From NCBI RefSeq assembly GCF_963576545.1, contig NC_083653.1:15287358-15351357 (forward strand): a stretch of DNA of 64,000 bases. The letters run 5' to 3'. Below the pieces are notes generated by a model. That model was not told the DNA's origin, did no database searches, and saw only the letters and a list, made by a program, of their open reading frames with translations. A program made the translations under genes and the position numbers. Below, piece by piece: positions 1-10,400 of this stretch; position 1 is the stretch's first letter; every line of letters begins with the position of its first letter. The DNA comes from Limanda limanda (lineage: Eukaryota > Chordata > Actinopteri > Pleuronectiformes > Pleuronectidae).

Positions 1-21
1 CTTCTTTGGCGGCTTCTTTAG

Positions 22-182
22 GGAATCAGCGCCCACTCCGAGGAGCTGCTGAAGAACCTCACCCACATTCGTGACGCCCAGTCTAAAGGCCTGGTGCTTT
101 TCAGCTGGGGCGACGACAACAACGAACACGAGACCAGAATGAAACTGAGGGAGCAGGGAATCGACGGGTTGATCTACGATAG
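22..182 (+). CDS. gpcpd1: gpcpd1, penultimate coding exon (gene enters from left edge)
   Basis: This exon encodes the end of the glycerophosphodiester phosphodiesterase TIM barrel of glycerophosphocholine phosphodiesterase GPCPD1. That cytosolic enzyme splits glycerophosphocholine into glycerol-3-phosphate and choline. The exon follows a pyrimidine-rich acceptor (TTCTTTAG) at 21 and reads GISAHSEELLKN, then GLVLFSWGDD, then GIDGLIYD. I recognise these as the vertebrate GPCPD1 blocks around the last barrel strand. It ends at a GTAGGT donor (183) after two bases of a codon, which matches the phase of the exon at 3627. All upstream exons, including the N-terminal starch-binding domain known in the family, lie outside the window. 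The identification is confident; the paralogue in fishes with duplicates is not determined. Confidence 0.88.
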
Positions 183-889
183 GTAGGTTAAAGTGTGACG
201 TGCTTATCTGTGGCTGCTGTAAGACCTTGTGCTTTAGGTGTAGACAAGAAACACACGCACAAACCCAACAAGAACAGCTTTATACTCTATATCCAATGTA
301 AATGCTCATTGTTAAAGTGCGTAGTGTGGTACAAACTACCACCGGGAAAACAAAGCTCATCAATATGTTTCTGCCTATTACCCGGTGTCCTGTTCTGCAA
401 ACTCTACAGGACACACTGTGCTGTTGTGTTCGGCCTGGAACCACAACAGAGTTACTGAGCAGGGCATTCTTTTCTATTATTTAATGAGCGCCTTCCTCGT
501 GCTGCACCTCTTGTGCAACAGTACGGTATGACCACATGGCCTTTGTTACCACTACAGGATCAAAGTTGTGTAACCAAGCATTGGCACCCATGTTAATCAC
601 TTGGCACTTGTGTGTTCGTGCACAAGATGGGTCTGTGTTGTTAGATAAAGCCGGAGTGTACCGGCAGGTTGTTCTCCCTGCGTGGTCAGTAGAGGCTGCT
701 TGCTCAGCTCTTTCAGTTCTGCTTCACTTTTCCATTTACTCTTTGCTTTGAACTCTGCTACCTCCGCCCAGTCCTTGATGATTCCAGACGAATCTTTCAT
801 TGACTAGATTAGTCACCTCAAGGTTGTTGTTGTTATAACTATAACCTCTTTTTGTTTTTTTACAGAATTTGTGAATGCTTGGGACCATA

Positions 890-968
890 TTATGACTCAA
901 GTTCTCCAGAGTCATGTAATGTCTGTCTGGTTCCTGCCTGTGTTCTGTCCATTTGCTCACTTCCACTT
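890..968 (+). repeat. Diverged dispersed repeat, copy 1
   Basis: The stretch containing TTCCTGCCTGTGTTCTGTCC recurs about 880 bp downstream in the same intron (about 1772-1848), with roughly 87% identity over the best 53 bases by eye. This suggests an old duplication or two copies of an interspersed element. The family is not recognised. Confidence 0.5.
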
Positions 969-1667
969 ATCAACCCTTGGCTGGTTTTTGTTTTGGTTTC
1001 CCACTCAAATGCTGCCTGACGTCTCATATGTTGCTCATTAAAATGCAACAGGAGCAAAACAAAGCTCCTTGATAATGATACACGATGGTTGACTTCTCAC
1101 ACAGTGCTGCACAAATGTTTAAGGCACTAAAAGTAAAGTGAGCTCTTCAAAAATATAAATCATAAATTATTTTTCATTTAATTGTAGACAGAGTTCAGTA
1201 AACAGAATTAACTTAGATGTACCCCCCTGCCCCCTAATCCTAACACACATGTTAATAGTGATAAGGCAAGTGCTGTCTCATTGTAGGAAAACATTGACTT
1301 TAAAATTCTAGTTCTACTAGTTTTACCTGTGTTTTGCAGCTGCACAGGATACCAAGTGCCATAAATCTCCAAGAGTCTTGTAAGGTTTTATCACACACAA
1401 CATTTTTCAGAGGTAATCGTCTGCATTCTCATTGGCCAGTAGCAGCAACCTTTCTCTGCCTCTAAGATATGCTTATCCGATTTAGATAACTTAAACCAAT
1501 ATTTTGTGTGGACATATTTTGCCTTTGAAACACAGATTCTCCTTGGTGCACTTTGCCCAGCTTGTTAATGAACTTCTCCCAAGTTTCTTGGAGAACAGTT
1601 TCAGTCTCAGTGTCTACATTTTCATGGAATATTCTGACTATTAACCTTATTCAGAATAAGACCTTAC

Positions 1668-1767
1668 TCCAATTATGATGTTGACATGAGCTGCTAATTG
1701 AATACTCCATTCATATTCCAGTTTACATGTCACAGATCCTAGTAATTATGGCTCATGTCAACATTGC
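1668..1767. repeat. Inverted-repeat block, MITE-like
   Basis: The arm ATGTTGACATGAG at 1678-1690 is repeated perfectly in reverse complement near 1755-1767, with partial pairing extending inward (CTAATT against AATTA) around a spacer of about 60 bases. The layout suits a small foldback DNA element. No target-site duplication was assigned. Confidence 0.4.
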
Positions 1768-3626
1768 ATCTACTATGTCATAGTCATTCCTCTAATGTCT
1801 CTCTGATTCCTGCCTGTGATCTGTTCATTTACTCACTTTCACTTTACAGTGTCATGCCACTTGTGCACAGCACTGTGGGTCCAATGGCCTAATATTACAT
1901 TCCTGTTTCAGTGATGTTTCAGTTTTTTGAGGATTTTCCTGTACACAAACTTGTTGCTGATTGGTCAACTGCCATGTTTATCATTTCTAACGCCTCCTTA
2001 TGTTATGCTTGGTATGTTACACAGGGATATTCAATTTAGTTTCTGAAGCAAAGGAGGCAACAAGAGTGAATGGCTTGTTTTGTGCATGAGACTGTCTTGC
2101 TTCATTTATTCGCCTTTGTTAACTAAACAAAGTGCATATTTGCACAAATAACCTTGATCCAGGAGACCTGCACTCAAGCTTAGTGTGTCGAACTATTCAC
2201 CACACAAGCATATTTCATTTTTCACAAGCATATCTTCTAATACATCCGGTTCCATTTGTGGATGACCTGCTTGTGCTGCAGTTTGGTCCCTTTATAAAGG
2301 TGGTGAATGCACTGGATGCTCTTTGCATCCTCATATCTTTTATTTGGTGAAGCATCTTCGCAGCTTGTTTGCTGACACAATCCATGTTGTATTACATATC
2401 CCACTTTGGATTACTTTGCTCACAGAGGTGACTGCCCTTCCTCTCTTGAGACCACTCACTTTAGGAGATGATAACGATACCTTCTACGACATGTTCGTCA
2501 TGTCACAGTGTGGGAAAAGCACAGGTGTAATTCTTGACTATTTTAATTATTTGATATTATTCTATCTTTTTCTTTATTTTATTTTCCTTCTCGTTATTAA
2601 TGATTGCTTGACTTTTATACAGTTTATATTTGCTTTCATTATTAACTACCTTAAAAAACAGCTATATTAACAAAGTTTCCAATGTTATGATAATAATGTA
2701 AATTAATATTGGCTGAATTGTATTTAGCTGCTTCAGTTGCAAGGGTCCTGGTGTTAAGCACTCTCCAAATTTTATGGCAAGTCATCAAATGTTTACTTTA
2801 CAATAATTTAATCAAATTTCTTCGAAGTTTCGCCTGTATATATCTTATGGGTTTGGACAGACATAGATGTAAATTGCAGCTTGGCTTTTTGGAGGAGGCT
2901 CACAACTGTGTCTTGCCTCTAGTAATTCTAGTTCACCCTCTTAAGACATATATCTATGTGAATTCGACATTTGTAGAAGTGTTGCCCTTAATGAAGCCAC
3001 CTGTGATTTGCCGTAAAATATTAGCAGGGTTTCTGCTGGGTTATTCATTCTAGGGAAGTGTAGGTAATTCTGGGACTGTTATTCCCTCATATCTGTCATA
3101 CTTGACATAGGTCTTACATTTCATCCACTTTGGTCTTCAAAAATATTTCAAATGCAACTTGTTGAAACCTGCGTGAAGAATACAGAGGAGTGGCTCACTC
3201 TGCGACCAAACTTTCCATAACATTTATCCAATATCATCACATGACTGCCCAGTGGTGCTTGGCAATAATTCGTTATTATCAGTGGGATGGGTCCTTTCAT
3301 GTTAGTATGCTCATGTATTATGTCATATTGTTGAAATATTCAGTCTCTGATGGATAATCGTAAACTTTATCGGCTCAGGATTAATTTTACATGTGCCCTA
3401 TTAAGACACGCGGTATATACAGTTTATAGTGTTGTTATAACGTACTATTCATGTTTCAAACTTATCGCCAAGCCCCACTGCTCATCAACTCAAATTCCTA
3501 TTTTATTTTAGCAAAATGTTTTCTGATCAGGAAATCTCTGTCATGACTCTGGTATTTAAATGACGGACAATATTCGAAAAATAAACTGACCACTAATCTA
3601 ACTGATGTCTCCTCCTTCTCCTCCAG

Positions 3627-3825
3627 TATCTGTGACGAACAAGGAGAGCAGCCCAATATCTTCCAGGTAGAGGAGCAGCACTCCCTGCAGGAGGTCATCA
3701 CAGAAGAGACCATGCAGAGCTCCTCCTGCTCCTGCTACTCCATCCCCTGCTCCTCCGCCCCCTGCATCGCCGCCAAGAACCATAACGGCAGCACAGAGTC
3801 CGATTCTGGTCACAGCTCCTTATAA
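3627..3825 (+). CDS. gpcpd1: gpcpd1, terminal coding exon and stop
   Basis: This exon follows the acceptor TCTCCTCCAG and completes the split codon after LIYD. It reads SICDEQGEQPNIFQVEEQ, which parallels the family sequence just after the barrel (conserved core PNIFQVE). It then diverges into a Cys/Ser-rich tail (SSSCSCYSIPC) ending GHSSL before TAA at 3823-3825. Together with the exon at 22-182 the frame is kept. The clustered cysteines in the tail could be lipidation or metal sites, but that is only a suggestion. The C-terminal tail is the least conserved part of the family, so its divergence is expected. Confidence 0.87.
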
Positions 3826-5110
3826 TCACACCTAAACTACCTTTCTGTAAAGCTCACTGCGCACACACACCCAAGACAACCAAACACAAACAAATAACGT
3901 AATTACTGTCATGTGTCTTCTCATATTTGTTATGTTTTCTGTTGAAATAGGTGTATGGTTTGCCAAAACTTAAAGGCAGTCATTTCCTTGTTTCTTAAAT
4001 GACGGGTGTAGGTATTAGAACTGTCTGCACAAAAGTCTTTTTAACAGCAGACACTGAAAGTTGATATTTATTCAGCCAATACATTTCACTTCTATAGTTT
4101 AAAGTGCTAAAAGGTAATGCATATGATTTTTATACAGGTGTAAAATCGTTCATGTGGCAAACTCGTAAGATTTATGATGATGCTGTTTTTCAGTTTCTGC
4201 TGTTATGTCTTATATGTGCATGTAGCCATTGCCTTAAAGGTTGTTTTTAAATTGTAATGAGTACTAGCTTCGGATTGCTATTTCAGGTTTTTGAGAAATC
4301 ATTTGAGAGTGTGTGGCACATCCGTCGCTGGGTTAGGTTGGCATACTACACATAGTGCACGGAGATGTGCATGAGGATGACAGTGCAGATTGCCATAAAT
4401 GACGAATATCTCCTGGTGGATAGAACACAGCACTTAGAAACACGTTGACATGATTAATTAACTTTTGAATGGACAGTTACCCCTTGTTTCCACAACTTCA
4501 AATTCATGCTTATTCATGCTCGGGTTTTACAGCTGTTATTGTTGATTACACGCTGCATGCCTACTGGATGTATCATGTCCTTCATTCATTTTATCTACTT
4601 GATTTGAGGCAAAGCTGACGAATGTTACATATGCAAACAGTGCACATGTACCACAGCCTTAATGGTGAAAAGTCTGTGTCTGTTTCTTGTACATTATTTC
4701 AAAATCACCAACTCTTAACTGATGATCTACTGTAATAGACATGCGTGAACAAATGCTCCAACTCCAAATACCATACTTCCTATAAATCTCCTTTCACGTC
4801 ACAACACAAAGCTATTTGTTGCATGGCAGATCTCTTTGGGAAGAAAGTACACTTGAAATAATCATGAAATGAGTATTTAAGGACAAGTATGTAGGGACTT
4901 GGTAGAAATGGGATATACTATTCACACATTTTTAACCCCGCGAAACACAACCATTTATAGTATGTAGTATACCGTCTATATATTGATGAAGCCATGCATG
5001 GTCTGCTTATCTGTATGATTGAGAAACCAGGGAGAATGAAAGGCTCTAGTGTGTAATATGAACTGTGACAAGGTAATGTAATGGTAATGTAAATAAATGA
5101 AAGAAGATAA
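3826..5110 (+). other. Probable gpcpd1 3' untranslated region
   Basis: AT-rich sequence without a plausible gene follows the gpcpd1 stop. The first good AATAAA on + that I noticed is at 5092-5097, giving a 3'UTR of about 1.27 kb. The extent is inferred, not shown. Confidence 0.45.
5092..5097 (+). terminator. Candidate polyadenylation signal of gpcpd1
   Basis: A canonical AATAAA lies in TGTAAATAAATGAA about 1.27 kb after the stop codon. The position is plausible, but no transcript evidence is available. Confidence 0.4.
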
Positions 5111-5949
5111 ACTTTTGTTTATTTGACTTAACCTCTCTTTCACATCACTTGGGTTTGTCCTGCTGATCAAGTAAAAGTACGATCGAGTGAATGAAGTAAG
5201 ATATTTTCTCAGACCTTGAAAGTGATCCGTCATGCGGTAATGGCGGTAGCCAAATACAAACTACGATACTGAACTTGGGAGATAAATATAAAGTACAATG
5301 GCTCCCTCTAGTGTATTCAGGACAGCGAATATTGAGGGGTCGCTCCAACTTTTAATTGTCATTATCACTCATTCCTGAAAGATGGATAAAGCAGCAGTGT
5401 TTGTTTACCCGTAAACATGTACCTACAGTACTTACACGAGGCTGTAAGACAATATAATACGATAAAAACAATTATAAGAGGCATTAATCACACTGACTGT
5501 ATCAGTAGCTACGTTTTATCGCTGGTACAGGTACAACCTATAAAGCCCACACCCATGTCACACTAGCTGGCACTGCAGTTCAGTTAATAATTGATCCGAT
5601 AATACAATCACACTTATTTGTAGCTGGAAAAACTAATGAAGCAGGTTTTATTTTTTTTATCTTTAGGTGATTGTGGTGGCAATCAGAGTGAACCTTGAAA
5701 TTGATTACCAAAGGCTGATCAGCCTTAGATTGCAAATGCCTCGGCTACTGTTTAACAATGCTGCAAGATGAGAGAACATACACGTCCTTTACCACTTGTT
5801 TGAATCTTTGATGACATGGAGACCTCTACAGGAGGCCTGACGACAGGAAAAGCAGGAAATGTGTCATTCAGAACCTAATCTTTGCAAAGTACATACCAAG
5901 CATTGTAAACACAGTTTTATATAAACCTTTTCTAGTCGCATAACCCCTC

Positions 5950-6150
5950 AAAACCCTTTACAGCCCAGTTTTGTCATCCACCCATATCGATACAGTGCAT
6001 CTATGTGCAGCCCTCTCACTCCCATACAGGTGTCCCAGGCAATTCGGGGTTGAGGATCTTCAATATCTTGCCCGAGGACACTTCAGCACAAGGAATGGGG
6101 GAGACTGGGAATCGAAACCAGTTGAGGTAGAGCCAGTGCTGTGAGGGCAA
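5950..6150 (-). mobile_element. tRNA-derived SINE, minus strand, degenerate
   Basis: Read on -, the sequence GGTTTCGATTCCC (6119-6107) matches a Pol III B box, and an A-box-like TCACAGCACTGGC lies upstream near 6130-6142. The body read on + (ATCTTGCCCGAGGACACTTC, then GGGGGAGACTGGGAATCG) is a very common interspersed SINE body in fish genomes, which I know from family experience. The borders are approximate. Confidence 0.65.
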
Positions 6151-6827
6151 ACAAGGAAAGCATAGGCTGGGGCAGAGGTCATTATTATACTATTGTACTC
6201 AGATGCCCGACTCTTCATCCCTCCTCTAATGTACTATTGCTGCATTGCTCTCTCATATTCTCAACCATCAATGACTGCTTTCAAATACAGTCATGACAAA
6301 GGCAGGATAAATTACAGTGTAAGTCACTTGTTTACTCACTATACTGCTAACTTTTATCCTGCAGTCACTTCTGTGTGATAACCCTGTTAGTATCTCTCAG
6401 ACGCCCTGGTCGTCTCTTTCCATTGCACTGGTCTGTCTCACAATTATAAGATAAGCTGGTTAAGAGTCAACATATTCTGAAACGTAAATAAAACTGCCAG
6501 ACAAATGTAGTGGAGTACAAAGTACAATGTTTCCTGCTGACATGTAGTAGAAGTTGCATAGTTGCACGAATGCCAACAGTAATTTAGTACCTTAAATGTG
6601 TTCCCGAGTATAGTACTTGAGTGAATGCACTTAGTTACTGACCGACGCTTGAAATGTACTTTCAGCTTGTTTTCACAAGAGCTCAGTTGTAATGTTTCAG
6701 CGCCCCCTACTGTACATATAAGCATCGTACACTGGTTTAGTTGCAATATTTATTATTTTATTTTCAGATCGAAAACTGTTTTTTAAAAACTGTTGAATCA
6801 AATGACAAACATTTTATGAATATTAAA

Positions 6828-6948
<121 letters not shown>

Positions 6949-7261
6949 GTCAACTTTATATACAAACATTGCAGATATATAGCCAACAGTTACATAAACA
7001 GACATCAAGATGTACAAACATTATGTGATAAAAATGAATGTAAATTGTAATTTTTTTCTTGTGTATTAGTTGTGTTTATATATTCTTTAAATTCACACAG
7101 AACTCAGAACTAAAATAGTTGGTATTATTTACCTCTTCTGGGTGTGAAATGAAGTCAACATAATTTTCTAAAAAGTGTTATAACATTTAACAGTCAAATA
7201 ATCCTAAAGATACTTTTCACAATTTGCCATCAGCTGTTACGTAAAACTTGATATAAAAAAA

Positions 7262-7492
7262 AACACTTCCTCGTTTCGCGTGGGAGTTGTAGTTCCTTCT
7301 GCCGCGAAGCCAACTCTAGTTGCGGCATCTGGAAACTCCACCTCCCATGATACCGCGCGTCCCTTAAACCGCTAGCTGGTGCACGCCCACGCTAAATCAA
7401 CCCGTCTCCTGTAATCCTCTGTGAACGCAGCTCGGTCCTTTGCGGGATTTACTCTTTGTGCACATTCTCTCCTGAACACCGACAATAACAAG
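7262..7492 (+). promoter_or_regulatory. napb promoter and 5'UTR with ZNF143/THAP11-type motif
   Basis: A CpG-containing, TATA-less stretch lies just upstream of the napb start. TGGGAGTTGTAGTTCC at 7281-7296 matches, in reverse orientation, the ACTACAAYTCCCA core bound by ZNF143/THAP11 in vertebrate housekeeping promoters. A second related block, CCTCCCATGATACC, lies near 7341-7354. The transcription start is not determined. Confidence 0.6.
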
Positions 7493-10400
7493 ATGGACAA
7501 CTCGGGGAAGGAGAAGGAAGCCATCCAGCTGATGGCCGACGCCGACAAGAAGGTCAAGTCGTCCGGCTCCTTTCTGGGCGGGATGTTTGGAGGGTAAGAC
7601 AGCACTGCAGCAGAGAAACAGACAGCTAGCTAACCCACAGCAACCCCTGTCTGTACATGCACCCAGCTAGCTCCCAGTTAACTCCCAGTTAGCGTCCAGT
7701 TAGCTTCCAGTTAGCTCCGCTGCTACACACCAGAGACGTCTGCTTTTGTTTGAGCGTCATTCACAGTGTAATACATCCTGTAGGTCGGTTAGCTACGTTA
7801 GCTTGGTTAGCTGTGATCCCTGTAAACACACCCCTCTCTCCTGGACGCTAGCATGGAAGCTGCGCAGTAGTTAAGCTAACTTGGAAGGTGAAGGTATCTC
7901 ACAGGACTTACTTGTAGCGTGTTGGGTCGTTGTACACAGACTATATGAAAATGGAAGTATGTGCCAGTATATATGTTGGATTATTTGTCATCCTAGTTTA
8001 AAAACAAAGGCTCTTGTGATAAACCCCCTTTAATGGACCACGTGACCTCACCCCATGACAGTGGATGTACAGCCTTTATCCCAGCAGGGTTTTGATAGCA
8101 TTTGGTTCATCAGTGCATTTATTTAAGTGAAACTGACCCCATCACACACAGACCTACGGGTTGTGATGGTTGCCACTCAATGTGTGTCACATTCTCTTTG
8201 ACCCCACCATCAATGGTTGGGAGCATCAGCTGCAAACACAACACAGTAAAGCAATGGCATCTATCTTTTTGAACCCTTAGCTTCCTTGTTGTGCAGCACT
8301 TTCCAATTTGTGTTGAATGTGATCCTTAAATACAGTTTTTAGTATGAAGTTGTAATCAAGTGCAAAATCAATGAATCTCCAAGGATACAGCTCCTTTACA
8401 AGATTTTAGCTTCTGTGATAGTAAATGATAAAATTAACTCCGATCCAGACAAACCGTTGGCATGTACTTTTCCCTGTTATTCATTTGCCTATATTCTTAT
8501 TAAAAATGTACCACCTATTTGTGATTGCAGATGCTGATTCCTATCCCCTGCTTTATATCTAGGTTTATTTTTAGATTTCATTAATCATAGATTAAAATAA
8601 ATATATAGTAAGAGGAAAAGTAATAATATACTGTGGGCCAGTGACTTTTGGGAGCTCCATATATTAGGTGATATATAATTCATGCCATCTTATGTGTGGA
8701 TTATTAAACCGTATAACAGAGATCCAGCAAATAAAGCTGTGTTTGCATGTGGCCAAAATAGAAAAGGCAGTTGTGTGACTGTGTTTTCCCTGAAGCTCTG
8801 CCTGAGGTGACCTCCAGATGTTGCTACTCAGCAGTATTCCTTCTTGGCAGGTTTTATAATGCTAATTCTGTGGCTGACCAAGCAGTGATGTCTTCCTCCA
8901 GAGTATCATAACAAATCCAGGCAGCTCCCAGGGGTCCACTTCACGTAGTGGAGGGGTGGAGATCAATAATTCCTGTACAGGGCGATGCCTGTGGAAAGGA
9001 TAGAGTCCATCCATCCCAGCATTGCATCACCCTGTGACCTATGATGCCACATTTTTTTGTGAACACAATAGCCTGCATGGAAATGTATAATAGGCTCTGT
9101 GTTTTTACAACCTTTTTCTTTTCTTCTGTGGTTTCTAGAGGACCTCAAAAAGTGGAAGAAGCATGTGAGATGTACTGCAGAGCAGCCAACATGTTCAAGA
9201 TGGCCAAAAACTGGAACGGTGAGTTTTATTTCCTTAAGATATCCAGCTTATCTGTTTCGACACACCTGAGACGCTGTTGGATTGTGTGCTTCTTCTTTTC
9301 TTTTTTTTTGCTCTGTAAATGCAAAGTGCAGCACTTTGTGAAGGAGTCGCAAGCTAAAACGCTGGAATGATGTGCATAAATTAGAGTGTCAGCTAAAAGC
9401 AGAGTGTACAGTATGTGCGCATGACATTTTCTCTTCTCTTTCTGTCTGTCTTCAGCTGCTGGAAATGCGTTTTGCAAGGCCGCACGTATCCACATGCAGC
9501 TGCAGAACAAACATGACTGCGCCACTAGCTTCATCGACGCAGGGAATGCTTTCAAGAAGTCGGACCCAAATGGTAAGAGACGACTGACTAGGTTCAAACC
9601 TATTTAACCCAAAGTATACAAATATCTCAGGAACTTTTGGCGATAAGGGCAAAAGCAAGTGTTGATAATATGCTGTAAATAAAAAAGATGTGAGCTCCAC
9701 AGCGGAATTTATACGTCACGTCCTGTCTGTGCCTGCTGCTCCACACTAATCTGATTCTAAAATGAAACGTCAAATTTAAAGTTTGATGCAGTGTTAGCTT
9801 GAATACAGCTTTGTTGTAAAGTTGTGGAGAAAGAGGATTTTTCCAGCAGTGACGAGATGAGGCTGTTCAAGTTTGACTCTCACAGGATATTAATTTAATA
9901 TCCCAAGATGAGTGTTTTTGGGTTTTGTGTGTTTTTCTAGATTACTGAAACATATTTTTTATCCCTAGGCTGAATTTTTAGAGTTTGGATAGGAAATCAG
10001 GACAGTTTATTAACACTTTGGCTCTGGTTATGAGGCTGCACTTTACTCTACAATTGGCCTGAGTTGCTTCGCTGTGGATATTTCAAGCAATAGATCCTGT
10101 GAGAGTTATTACCCCTAAATTGCCTGGCATTTACAGCGAGGTGATTTATATGGCTCTTTGTTTTCTCTACAGCCTCATTTGATATTCAGAGATGTGACCA
10201 TTTGTTTTGGGGGAGGGTAGCAGTCCACTGAAGAGGAGGCTCTTTCTTGTGTTTCTGCTCTATTTTGAGTTTTTGGATTCTCTACCTTAAATTACACCAG
10301 TGTTGTATCTAAGTGGAACGGTTCTGTTAAAACTAATCATGTCTAATTGATGTCTAACCGTTCCCTCCTCTTCCCTTAATGCTGCCAAAAGAGGCAATCA

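Larger units (their letters stand above)
183..3626 (+). other. gpcpd1 last intron
   Basis: This is a 3.44-kb intron with GTAGGT at the 5' end and TCTCCTCCAG at the 3' end. It is AT-rich. It contains a diverged duplicated segment (890-968 and about 1772-1848), an inverted-repeat block (about 1668-1767) and a splice-competent open segment at 866-1019 discussed among the findings. The longer open frames at 2132-3053 resemble no protein I know and lack coding character, so they are treated as chance. Confidence 0.75.

Noticed and set aside
2132..3053. Three overlapping open frames in the gpcpd1 intron
   Set aside because: They are hydrophobic AT-rich chance frames with no family resemblance and no splice signals joining them.
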